Part shown: positions 48,814 to 57,473 of the stretch, in pieces | How positions within the stretch are numbered: the stretch's first letter is position 1 | Layout of the letters: each line of letters opens with the position of its first letter | Origin: Subtercola lobariae | GTDB taxonomy: Bacteria; Actinomycetota; Actinomycetes; Actinomycetales; Microbacteriaceae | Assembly: GCF_014640255.1 (NCBI RefSeq) | Contig: NZ_BMGP01000004.1 | Span: forward strand, 62,001-126,000 | DNA length: 64,000 nucleotides | Direction: 5' to 3' | Notes under the pieces: generated by a model | Seen by the model: only the letters and a program-made list of their open reading frames with translations | The model's database searches: none | Told to the model about the DNA's origin: nothing | Made by a program: the position numbers and the translations under genes

Positions 48814-50333
48814 GTACCGAAACCTCGGCGCCACTTCTTCGGGTGCGGGGAATGTCGAAGACATTCCCCGGCCTGAAGGCGTTAGACGATGTGTCGCTCG
48901 AGGTTCATTCAGGCGAAGTCGTCGCGGTGCTCGGGCACAACGGGTCTGGTAAGTCGACGCTGGTCAAGATTCTGGCCGGCGTGTACCAGGCCGATTCCGG
49001 CTCGGTCGTCGAGGTGCGAAACGCCGAAGGTCAGCTCGCAGCGGGCCCGGATGCACGAAGCGATCTGCACTTCATTCATCAAGACTTGGGGCTCGCCGAC
49101 ATTTTGACCACGGTCGAGAACCTCGGCCTCGGCACGGCGGCTCGCGGGCGCGGGTTCGCGCCCATCCACTCACGGGCCGAACGTCGGCGCGCACAAGAAC
49201 TCATCGCGAGATTCGGTGTGAACTTCGACGTCACCGTGCCGGTGGGCCGGCTTTCACCGGCACACCGGGCGATCGTCGCGATCGCCCGCGCCATGGACGG
49301 CTGGACACGGCCCGACAACGTGCTCGTACTCGACGAACCGACCACGGCTCTGCACGGCGATGAAGTACAAGTGCTGTTCGAAGCGGTGCGACGAGTCGCT
49401 GCAGCCGGAGCCGGCGTGGTGTTCATCTCGCATCGGCTCGACGAAGTGCTCGCTCTCGCCGACCGAGTCGTGGTTCTGCGCGACGGGCGCGTGGTGGCCG
49501 AGGAGTCGACCAGCAACCTCGATCACGATCAGATCGTTACGCTGATCGCCGGCCGGGCGATCGCCGACATCTCGCTCGAGGCCCGCGGAGGCCCGGCGGA
49601 ACCGGTGTTGACCGTGTCGAACATCAACGGCGCCGAGATCATCGACTTTTCAATGACTCTGCGCGCCGGTGAGATCGTAGGCATCGGCGGCATTCTCGGC
49701 TCGGGCCGAGAAGAGCTGGCACCGCTGCTATTCGGCTCGAAGTACCGCTTCGGTGGCCTGGTCGAGATCGGCGGCGAAGAGTTGATCTCCGACGACACTC
49801 GTGCCGCCATCGAGAGCGGCATGGCCTATGTGCCGGCCGACCGCCGTAAGAGCGGTGCGGTCATGGAGCTGAGCGTTCGCGAGAATCTCACCCTGCCCAT
49901 GATGCGCGGGCTTCGCCGCGCGTTCGGTCGTCTCGACGGCCGTGCAGAGCGCGCTGAAACGCACTCCTGGATGCAGATCGTCGGTCTGCGGCCGCCGAAC
50001 CCCGAACAGGCCCTGAAGCTGTTCAGCGGTGGAAACCAGCAGAAAGTCGTGCTCGCCAAGTGGTTGCGGGTGCGTCCCCGTGTGCTGCTGCTCGACGAAC
50101 CCACCCAAGGAGTCGACGTTGGCGCGAAAGCGGCGATTTACGAGCTCATCATGGCCGCGCGCAGCGACGGTACCGCCATACTGCTGTGCTCATCAGACAC
50201 CAAAGAACTCGTTTCGCTCTGCGACCGTGTTCTGGTGTTCAAGGGCGGCCGCATCGTGAGCGAAGTGCAGCGCGGCGAGCTGACCGAAGAACGGCTGGTT
50301 CGCGACGAACTGGCCCTCGAAACCCGAAAGTGA
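48798..50333 (+). CDS. RbsA/XylG-type ABC ATPase with two nucleotide-binding domains
   Basis: 511 residues from ATG 48798, overlapping the binding-protein gene. First domain: MSKTFPGLKALDDVSLEVHS, Walker A GHNGSGKSTL, degenerate signature RLSPAHRAIVAIARAM and Walker B LVLDEPTTAL. Second domain: degenerate A loop GILGSGREEL, intact signature FSGGNQQKVVLAKWLR and Walker B LLLDEPTQGVDVG. This asymmetric fused pair is typical of the carbohydrate CUT2 class. It should pair with a permease dimer; here the permease is itself fused. Confidence 0.93.
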   Translation: MARQVGTETSAPLLRVRGMSKTFPGLKALDDVSLEVHSGEVVAVLGHNGSGKSTLVKILAGVYQADSGSVVEVRNAEGQLAAGPDARSDLHFIHQDLGLADILTTVENLGLGTAARGRGFAPIHSRAERRRAQELIARFGVNFDVTVPVGRLSPAHRAIVAIARAMDGWTRPDNVLVLDEPTTALHGDEVQVLFEAVRRVAAAGAGVVFISHRLDEVLALADRVVVLRDGRVVAEESTSNLDHDQIVTLIAGRAIADISLEARGGPAEPVLTVSNINGAEIIDFSMTLRAGEIVGIGGILGSGREELAPLLFGSKYRFGGLVEIGGEELISDDTRAAIESGMAYVPADRRKSGAVMELSVRENLTLPMMRGLRRAFGRLDGRAERAETHSWMQIVGLRPPNPEQALKLFSGGNQQKVVLAKWLRVRPRVLLLDEPTQGVDVGAKAAIYELIMAARSDGTAILLCSSDTKELVSLCDRVLVFKGGRIVSEVQRGELTEERLVRDELALETRK

Positions 50334-50369
50334 CGTCAGCGCACGCTGACCGGAGAGACTGAAAAACTG

Positions 50370-52622
50370 ATGACGAATGTCGCCGTGAAGCCCAACGAGA
50401 AGGCCGCCCGTTCTGCGGTCGATGCAAGCGCTGAGGTGCCGCTCGGCGCGCGGTTGCGGCACGCCTTCGCCTTTCGCAACACGGCGGCGCTGTACCTGCT
50501 CGTCTTCATGGTGATCATCTTCTCGCTGTGGATTCCGCACACCTTCCTGACCACGGGTACCTGGCGTTCGCTGCTCTCCGACGGCGCGGTCACCGCCCTC
50601 GTCGCCGTGGGCATGGTCGTGCCGGTCGCCGCGGGCGTGGTCGACCTCTCGATCGGTGCGCAGGTGGGCTTGGGCGCGATCGTCGTCGCCCGACTGCTGG
50701 TGAGCTCGTTGCCGCTTCCGCTGGCCATCGTGCTCGCGCTGGCGGCCGGGGCTGCGGTGGGAGTGTTCTCCTGGCTGATGATCACTCGGGCGCGCATCCC
50801 TTCGTTCATCGCAACGCTCGCCATCGCGTCGCTCATCACCGCGCTGATCGCCTGGATCTCGTCGAGCGAGCAGATCATCAACCTGCCGCCCGAGTTCGCA
50901 GCGATCGGCACCGGTCAGCTGTTCGGAATCACCTACCCGTTCTTCATCATGATCGCGGTGGCACTGGTTCTCTGGTACGTGCTCGAACGCACTCCCATCG
51001 GCCGAAAGGTCTACGCAACCGGCGGTAACCCCGACGCCATGGGCGGTAACCCCGAGGCCGCGAACCTCGCGGGCATCCGCACCTCACGCATCATTCTGGG
51101 TTCGCTCGTCACCGAGGGTGTGGTTGCCGCCGGCGGTGGGCTGCTGCTGACCTCTCAGCTCTCGACGGGCGACCCGACCGTCGGGCCCGGCTACCTACTG
51201 CCCGTCATCGCGGCCGTCTTTCTCGGCTCCACGCAATTTCGGGGCGGCCGCTTCAACATCTGGGGCACCGTGGTGGCCGTCTACGTGCTGGCGGTGGGCG
51301 TGAAGGGCCTGCAACTCGCTGGCCTGCCGATCTGGATTCCTGACCTCTTCAATGGCGTCGCCCTGCTGCTCGCTGTCGGACTTGCCGCCTGGCGCGCCCC
51401 CCAGATGAGCCGGCGTGAGGCGATTGTGCGGCTGTTCCGCAACAACTCCACCCGGGCCTGGTCTCGCAAACGCGCCCGTCGCGCCGAGCTTGCAGCTCGC
51501 GTCTTCGCCGGCGACCAGGCGGCGGCCATCGCAGCGAACGCCAAGCCCCAGGCCGGTCTGGTCACGCCGCCCTGGCATGTTCGGTTGCGACACGCGCTCG
51601 CATTCCGCAACACGTCGGCGCTGTATCTGCTGGTCGTGATGGTGATCGTCTTCTCGCTCTGGATTCCGCGCACGTTCTTGACCGTCGGCACCTGGCGCTC
51701 GCTGCTCTCTGACGGCTCGATCACAACGCTGGTGGCTGTGGGCCTCGTGATACCGATCGCCGCGGGCGCCATCGATCTGGCCATCGGGGCCGAGGTCGGC
51801 CTCGGCGCCGTTCTGGTGGCCCGACTTCTGGTGGGCACCGTGCCGCTGCCGCTCGCCATTCTGCTCACGCTCGTGGCGGGTGCCGCCGTGGGCGTGTTCT
51901 CGTGGCTGATGATCACCAAGGTGCGTATTCCGTCGTTCATCGCGACGTTGGCGGTGGGTTCACTACTGACGGCTGCTATTTCCTGGATCTCGTCGAGTGA
52001 ACAGATCATCAATCTGCCGCCCGATTTTGCGAACATCGGTACAGGGCAACTGTTCGGCCTGACGTACCCCTTCTACATCATGCTCATCGTCGCGATCGTT
52101 CTCTGGTTCGTGCTCGAACGAACGGCACTCGGCCGCAAGGTCTACGCCACGGGTGGCAACCCCGAGGTGGCGAGGCTCTCGGGCATCCGTACCTCTCGAG
52201 TCGTTCTCGGAGCCCTGATCACCTCGGGCGTCGTCGCGGGTGGCGCCGGTCTGCTGCTCACGTCACAGCTGTCGACGGGTGACCCCACCGTGGGCCCCGG
52301 CTACCTGCTGCCCGTGATCGCTGCCGTCTTTCTCGGCTCGACCCAGTTTCGCGGCGGTCGCTTCAACATCTGGGGCACCGTGGTGGCGGCGTACGTTCTC
52401 GCCGTCGGCGTGAAAGGCCTGCAGCTCGCCGGCCTGCCCATCTGGATTCCCGACCTGTTCAACGGTGCGGCTCTGCTGCTGGCCGTCGGTCTGGCGGCTT
52501 GGCGTCGCGTGCCGCGCACCCGCAAGACACCGCCCGCGGCTACAACTCCCGCCGCGACTTCCGCGAACACGGCAGCGACTGCTCCGCCCACCGCAACCGC
52601 GAACCCTGCCGCGTCGCACTGA
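50370..52622 (+). CDS. Double (tandem-fused) RbsC-type ABC permease
   Basis: 750 residues from ATG 50370, about twice the normal 320-350 of this family. Residues 29-342 and 406-712 are two full permease copies. By my hand alignment they are roughly 83% identical, and nearly identical in the last third (TSQLSTGDPTVGPGYLLPVI, STQFRGGRFNIWGTVVA, KGLQLAGLPIWIPDLFNG). The linker 343-405 is basic and polar (RREAIVRLFRNNSTRAWSRK). Copy 1 carries a 7-residue tandem duplication, GGNPDAM before GGNPEAA. RbsC-type proteins have an even number of helices, so both ends are cytosolic and fusion is topologically possible. Together with the fused ATPase this would be a transporter of two chains plus the receptor. 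Confidence 0.94.
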   Translation: MTNVAVKPNEKAARSAVDASAEVPLGARLRHAFAFRNTAALYLLVFMVIIFSLWIPHTFLTTGTWRSLLSDGAVTALVAVGMVVPVAAGVVDLSIGAQVGLGAIVVARLLVSSLPLPLAIVLALAAGAAVGVFSWLMITRARIPSFIATLAIASLITALIAWISSSEQIINLPPEFAAIGTGQLFGITYPFFIMIAVALVLWYVLERTPIGRKVYATGGNPDAMGGNPEAANLAGIRTSRIILGSLVTEGVVAAGGGLLLTSQLSTGDPTVGPGYLLPVIAAVFLGSTQFRGGRFNIWGTVVAVYVLAVGVKGLQLAGLPIWIPDLFNGVALLLAVGLAAWRAPQMSRREAIVRLFRNNSTRAWSRKRARRAELAARVFAGDQAAAIAANAKPQAGLVTPPWHVRLRHALAFRNTSALYLLVVMVIVFSLWIPRTFLTVGTWRSLLSDGSITTLVAVGLVIPIAAGAIDLAIGAEVGLGAVLVARLLVGTVPLPLAILLTLVAGAAVGVFSWLMITKVRIPSFIATLAVGSLLTAAISWISSSEQIINLPPDFANIGTGQLFGLTYPFYIMLIVAIVLWFVLERTALGRKVYATGGNPEVARLSGIRTSRVVLGALITSGVVAGGAGLLLTSQLSTGDPTVGPGYLLPVIAAVFLGSTQFRGGRFNIWGTVVAAYVLAVGVKGLQLAGLPIWIPDLFNGAALLLAVGLAAWRRVPRTRKTPPAATTPAATSANTAATAPPTATANPAASH

Positions 52623-52643
52623 ACGAGGTGGGGCTAAGACGCC

Positions 52644-55280
52644 TTAGGCGAGCTGCGGAAAGTACTCCGAAAGCGGCGCCGGCCGGCCGATGTAGTAGCC
52701 CTGCGCCCCGTCGACCCCGATGTCGCGCAGCATCGTCAGCGACGCCTCGTCTTCGACGAACTCGGCCACGGTGTACATGCCGAGGCCCTTGCCGATCGAC
52801 ACCAATGACGACACCACGAGCAGGTCGAGCGGGTCGCGAGCGCCGCCGGAGACGAACTCGCCGTCGAGCTTCACGATGCCGAACGGAAGGTGCTTGAGGT
52901 AGTAGAACGAACCGTATCCCACCCCGAAATCGTCGAGCGCAAAAACACAACCGAGGGCGGTCAGCCGGTTCATGAAGGCCAAAGCGGCATCGATGCTGCT
53001 GACGGCAGCGGTTTCGGTGACCTCGAGCACCAGGCCCGTGGCATCCACTGCGCTCATGGCGAGTCTGCCCTCGATGAACTCGGCGAATGCGCTGTTGCCC
53101 ACCGATTTGCCCGAGAGATTCACGTGCACCTTGATGGCGGGGGCGAATCGCTGCAATGCCACCAGGTGATCGATGGCGTGGCTGATCACCCACTCGTCGA
53201 TCATCACCGCGAGCCCGGCGCTTTCTGCCGCGGTGATGAACCCGGCGGGCGGTATGAGGCTGCCGTCATCGTCGATCATGCGAACGAGAAGTTCCAGCGA
53301 TGAAATGGCATTGGTTTCGAGGTCGAGAATGGGCTGAGCGTGCAGCACGAGCTGGTCGTTCTCGATGGCGGCCAGAATCTTCGCCGTCCAGTTGACCTGA
53401 CTCGAGACGCGAGCGGCCAGCACCTCAGAGGGGCCCAGAAAGCTGTAGCCGTTGCGGCCGGCCTTCTTCGCGTCGTACATGGCCAGATCTGCGTCAGAGA
53501 GCAGCTCGCTCGCGCTCGTCGATTCACTGATCACGGCGACGGCGCCGATGCTCGCGGTGACCCTGCGACCGAGCGCATGACTCGTGCCGTCGGCGTCAGG
53601 CCCTTGCGCGAAAGATCGAAACCCGTCTCGCACCAAAGTGACCAGCGTTTGCGCGGTGACCTCGGCTTGGTGGCGATCACCCTCGGTGAGCAGTACGGCG
53701 AATTCGTCGCCGCCGATGCGGGCGACTGAATCGCTCGAACGAATCCAGCGCGAAAGCATCGAGGCCATGGCCACCAGAAACTCGTCACCGCCGGCATGCC
53801 CGACGCTGTCGTTGATCTCGCGAAAGTTGTCGAGGTCGAGCACGAGCACAGCCCCCGAGTCGCCGCCCCAGCGGCATGCCTCAAGGTGCGCTGTCACGCG
53901 GCGTTCGAACTCAGACCGGTTGATGAGCCCGGTGAGCGAGTCGTGCGAAGCGAGGTATTCCACATGTTCGTGATACTTCAGCTGCTCGGTGGTGTCGTAG
54001 GCGTTGATCAGCACCGACGTGGGCTCACCTGACGCTTCGCGCAGCACCACGGCCGTCACCACCGCGTTCTTGGGCTCCGACCGCAAAGCCGAGACGGGCA
54101 GAACCACTGTGGCCGTGGTTCGGCTCTCGCCTGAGCTGATGAGGTCGGCGACCCAGTTGGCGCTGTGTGGCGCGATCATGGGCAGCAGTTTCGCCGCCGA
54201 GGTCTCGAGCAGGGCATCCTGATCGCAGTCGAACAACTCGCAGAAGGCGCTGTTCACGAGCGAGATTCGCCCATCAGGGTCGACGAGCGCAATGCCCGTA
54301 GGCGCCTCGTGCACGAGTTGCTCGAATTGCGCGGTCACCTGGCGCAAGGCCAGCTCGCGGCCGCGCGCCTCGGTGACATCACGCGCCACGATCAGGGCGG
54401 TGGGATGCTCGCCGCCAGACAAGGGAACACAGGTGACCTCGGTCTCACGTTTGCCGCCCGCGTCATTGATCGAGTTCAGCAGCACGACCGAGCGCTCGCC
54501 GCTGAGCGCAGAACGATAGGCGGGTTCGAGCACCTCGACATTCACGATGTCTGACACGTCATACAGGGTCTTGCCTTGCCAGTCGAGCGCCACGCGAAAG
54601 ACGCGGCCGGCCCCACTGATGAGCTGGTACCGCAGGTCTTCGTCGACCACGAACAGAATCGTGTCGGGCAGCTGCTCGAGCAGCAGTCGGGTGCGCAGTT
54701 CGCTCGCCGTCACCTCGTCGAGTCGCGCTGCGCTCTGCCGCTCTCCCGCTCGCCACTGCCGAACGACCCGGTGGATGATCGGCCCGATCAGCACCACACA
54801 GCCCACCCAGACGATGGCTCGCACCCAGTCGCTGGGCGACGCCGTCACCGACGCCGGCCCGCTCGGCAACGTCAGCGGCACGATGAGCACGGCTGCGGTG
54901 GCGAACCCCGACAGGGCCACCTCGACACGCGTGCCGTACAGAGCGAACCAGAGCACCGGCAGAAGAACCAGCGGGTCGAACCCCGAAGTGCTGTCAGAAA
55001 GCCCGCGCAGCAGCACGATGACCACGAAGAAGAGCAGTACGGGCACGGCCTGAACCCAGCGCGGCAGCCGCTGCCAGGGCAGAAACAGCGCCAGAGCCAC
55101 GATGACGAGCATTGCTACAGCAGGAGCGACGAGATCTGTGACCCCGATATCGAACGGCAGCACTGCTGCGGCCACGAAAACCAGCCCGATCAGAACGACG
55201 AAGGGCACCGCTGCCAGCGAATGCAGCTTTGCCGGAGCAGACGACGTGGCAGGGCGTGCGGTCACGATACCTGAAGCCAT
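52644..55280 (-). CDS. Membrane GGDEF-EAL protein with PAS domains
   Basis: 878 residues from ATG 55280. About six N-terminal membrane helices (FVVLIGLVFVAAAVLPFDIG, LVAPAVAMLVIVALALFL and others), two PAS-like domains (about 200-310 and 325-440), then GGDEF (LVLDLDNFREINDSVGHAGG, RIGGDEFAVLL) and EAL (SLELLVRMID, HVNLSGKSV, LEVTETAAV, ALDDFGVGYGSFYYLKHL, DGAQGYYIGRP). Active-site residues of both domains appear intact, so it could both make and break cyclic di-GMP. Signal sensed is unknown. It converges with the sugar permease. Confidence 0.93.
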   Translation of the reverse strand: MASGIVTARPATSSAPAKLHSLAAVPFVVLIGLVFVAAAVLPFDIGVTDLVAPAVAMLVIVALALFLPWQRLPRWVQAVPVLLFFVVIVLLRGLSDSTSGFDPLVLLPVLWFALYGTRVEVALSGFATAAVLIVPLTLPSGPASVTASPSDWVRAIVWVGCVVLIGPIIHRVVRQWRAGERQSAARLDEVTASELRTRLLLEQLPDTILFVVDEDLRYQLISGAGRVFRVALDWQGKTLYDVSDIVNVEVLEPAYRSALSGERSVVLLNSINDAGGKRETEVTCVPLSGGEHPTALIVARDVTEARGRELALRQVTAQFEQLVHEAPTGIALVDPDGRISLVNSAFCELFDCDQDALLETSAAKLLPMIAPHSANWVADLISSGESRTTATVVLPVSALRSEPKNAVVTAVVLREASGEPTSVLINAYDTTEQLKYHEHVEYLASHDSLTGLINRSEFERRVTAHLEACRWGGDSGAVLVLDLDNFREINDSVGHAGGDEFLVAMASMLSRWIRSSDSVARIGGDEFAVLLTEGDRHQAEVTAQTLVTLVRDGFRSFAQGPDADGTSHALGRRVTASIGAVAVISESTSASELLSDADLAMYDAKKAGRNGYSFLGPSEVLAARVSSQVNWTAKILAAIENDQLVLHAQPILDLETNAISSLELLVRMIDDDGSLIPPAGFITAAESAGLAVMIDEWVISHAIDHLVALQRFAPAIKVHVNLSGKSVGNSAFAEFIEGRLAMSAVDATGLVLEVTETAAVSSIDAALAFMNRLTALGCVFALDDFGVGYGSFYYLKHLPFGIVKLDGEFVSGGARDPLDLLVVSSLVSIGKGLGMYTVAEFVEDEASLTMLRDIGVDGAQGYYIGRPAPLSEYFPQLA

Positions 55281-55385
55281 GCCTGCGTGCCTCCCTCGGG
55301 CAGTGCAGAGGCGAGAGTGTTCTCGCCAGCTTTCACCTGTCTGGCAAACTTAGCACTCGGTCACGGCTTGCGCCCCCACTCGGCA

Positions 55386-56729
55386 CTAGGGTTCGAGCGC
55401 TTGCAGAGCCTGTTCGATGACCGTGGCGGCGTCGTCGATCAGTTCGTCGCTGATGACCACACTCGGCAAGAACCGCAGCACGCTGTCCCAGCTGCCGGCG
55501 TCGAGCACGATGACACCGTTCGTGGTGGCGTGCTTGATGACGGCGGTGAGCGCTTCGGGGTTCGGCTTTCGGGTGCCCGGATGCACGAGCTCCACCCCGA
55601 TCATGGCGCCCTTGCCGCGCACCTCTCCCACCACCGCATACGTCGTGGCCCAGTCGCCGATGCGGGCGAAGAACGCCTTCTCGACCCGCTGCGCCTCGGC
55701 GATGAGGTTCTCTTCTTCAATGAGATCGAACACGGCGAGTGCAGCCGCGGTAGAGACCGGGTTGCCGCCGAACGTTCCGCCGATGCCACCGGGCTGTACG
55801 GCATCCATGATCTCGGCCCGGCCGGTGACGGCGGCGAGCGGAAAACCGCCGGCGATGCCCTTCGCGCTGGTAACGAGGTCGGGTATGACGCCCGAGTGTT
55901 CGATGGAGTACCAGGCACCCGAGCGGGCGATGCCGGCCTGAATCTCGTCGGCGACGAAAACGATGCTGTTCTCGGTGCAGAACGCGCTGAGCGTCTGAAA
56001 GAAGCCGTCGGCGGGAATCACGATGCCGCCGTCGCCCTGAATCGGCTCGACGAACAGCGCCGCGAGCTCGGTGGCGCCGATGTGCGTGTTGATGTAGTCG
56101 ATGGTGCGTTCTGCCGCCTCGACACCGGTCATGCCCTCAGGGTCACGGAACGGGTAGCTCGTGGGCACGCTGTAGATCTCACCCGGAAACGGGCCCATGC
56201 CGGCGCGCTCGGGAAACGGGCGGTAAGTCATGGCCATGGTGAGGTTGGTGCGACCGTGAAAGGCGTGGTCGAGTGCGGCGATAGCGCGGCGGCCGGTGTA
56301 CTTGCGGGCGATCTTCACCGCGTTCTCCACCGCTTCTGCGCCCGAGTTCACCAGAATGGAGTGCTTCTCGAAGTCGCCAGGCGTGATCTCGGCGAGCTTC
56401 TCGGCCACCCGCAGGTAGTTCTCATACGGAGTGACCGTGAAGAGCGTATGGGTCAGTTTGCCGGCCTGCTCGGCCGCGGCAGCTGCGATTGCCGGATGCG
56501 CGTGCCCGATGGTCGTGACCCCGATGCCGCAGCCCAGGTCGATGATCTGGTTGCCGTCGACGTCGACCAGAATCGCGCCTGAGCCGTGATCCATGTAGAT
56601 GTCGACGAGGGTGCCCGCCCCGCGCGAGACCACCCGGCGGCGCAATTCGTGCAGTTCGCGCGACTTCGGGCCCGGCAGTTCGGTGACGAGCTTACGTTCT
56701 TGAGAAACCGTGAAGGGTGCAGAAGCCAT
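55386..56729 (-). CDS. gabT: 4-aminobutyrate aminotransferase
   Basis: 447 residues from ATG 56729. Class III aminotransferase: YMDHGSGAILVDVDGNQIID, LVNSGAEAVENAVKIARKYT, IVFVADEIQAGIARSGAWYS and the PLP lysine in LVTSAKGIAGGFPLAAVTG. Length and the GabT-specific NGLFFEPIQG-like ALFVEPIQGDGGIVIPADGF fit GABA transaminase, which makes succinic semialdehyde. Succinate semialdehyde dehydrogenase is not nearby. Links with the glutamate decarboxylase at 32221 in a possible GABA shunt. Confidence 0.93.
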   Translation of the reverse strand: MASAPFTVSQERKLVTELPGPKSRELHELRRRVVSRGAGTLVDIYMDHGSGAILVDVDGNQIIDLGCGIGVTTIGHAHPAIAAAAAEQAGKLTHTLFTVTPYENYLRVAEKLAEITPGDFEKHSILVNSGAEAVENAVKIARKYTGRRAIAALDHAFHGRTNLTMAMTYRPFPERAGMGPFPGEIYSVPTSYPFRDPEGMTGVEAAERTIDYINTHIGATELAALFVEPIQGDGGIVIPADGFFQTLSAFCTENSIVFVADEIQAGIARSGAWYSIEHSGVIPDLVTSAKGIAGGFPLAAVTGRAEIMDAVQPGGIGGTFGGNPVSTAAALAVFDLIEEENLIAEAQRVEKAFFARIGDWATTYAVVGEVRGKGAMIGVELVHPGTRKPNPEALTAVIKHATTNGVIVLDAGSWDSVLRFLPSVVISDELIDDAATVIEQALQALEP

Positions 56730-56743
56730 ACACCGAGCTTAGG

Positions 56744-57466
56744 TCAATGCTCCTCGAGCGCTTCGCGCTTCGTCTCGCGCCGCGACCTGATGAGCGACAC
56801 CGTGGCCGCAATGACGGTGAAGAGCAGAATGCCGAGAATCACATAACCGAGGTATTGCGTGACGAGCTCGGAGACGCCAGGAATGTGCCCCAGAAAGAAA
56901 CCGAGCAGAACGAGCAAGAAGGTCCAGGCGACGCCGCCGATGGCGTTGTAGAGCAAGAACTTCGAGTAATGCATCTTGCCCACACCCGCGGCGACCGGGG
57001 CGAACGTGCGCACCACGGCGATGAACCGCGCGAGAATGACTGCCGCACCGCCGAAGCGAGTGAAGAAGCCCTGCGTTCGATCGACGTTCTTCTTGCTGAA
57101 GAACCCCGTCTCTTTACGCTCGAATATTCGCGGCCCCGAGCGGTAGCCGATGAAATAGCCGAGCTGGTCACCCGCGACCGCCGCCACCGAAATGGCGATG
57201 AGCACCAGCCAGAGCGGCTGCGGAATCGCGCCCGTGAAGGTCAGCAACCCCGTGAAGAAGAGCAGCGTGTCGCCAGGCAGCACGAACCCGATGAGCAGCC
57301 CGGTCTCGGCGAAGATGATGCCGCAGACGACCAGCAGCGCCCACGGCCCCGCGCTCTGCACGAGCGGTTCGGGGTTGATCGGGTTGATGCCGGCCAGGGC
57401 CGTGATGCTCGCCGCCACGTGGCTGCCGACGGCCAGGGTCGACGCGAAGATAGACGACACAATCAC
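56744..57466 (-). CDS. DedA family membrane protein
   Basis: About 240 residues from GTG 57466 (alternatives GTG 57460 and 57487); it slightly follows or overlaps the sensor kinase stop at 57474. Motifs: FAETGLLIGFVLPGDTLLFF, GDQLGYFIGYRSGPRIFERK, RFGGAAVILARFIAVVRTFA, and APVAAGVGKMHYSKFLLYNA are the DedA/VTT signature. DedA proteins work in lipid flipping and membrane homeostasis. Placed after a two-component system, possibly in its operon. Confidence 0.9.
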   Translation of the reverse strand: MIVSSIFASTLAVGSHVAASITALAGINPINPEPLVQSAGPWALLVVCGIIFAETGLLIGFVLPGDTLLFFTGLLTFTGAIPQPLWLVLIAISVAAVAGDQLGYFIGYRSGPRIFERKETGFFSKKNVDRTQGFFTRFGGAAVILARFIAVVRTFAPVAAGVGKMHYSKFLLYNAIGGVAWTFLLVLLGFFLGHIPGVSELVTQYLGYVILGILLFTVIAATVSLIRSRRETKREALEEH

Positions 57467-57473
57467 AGGGTGC

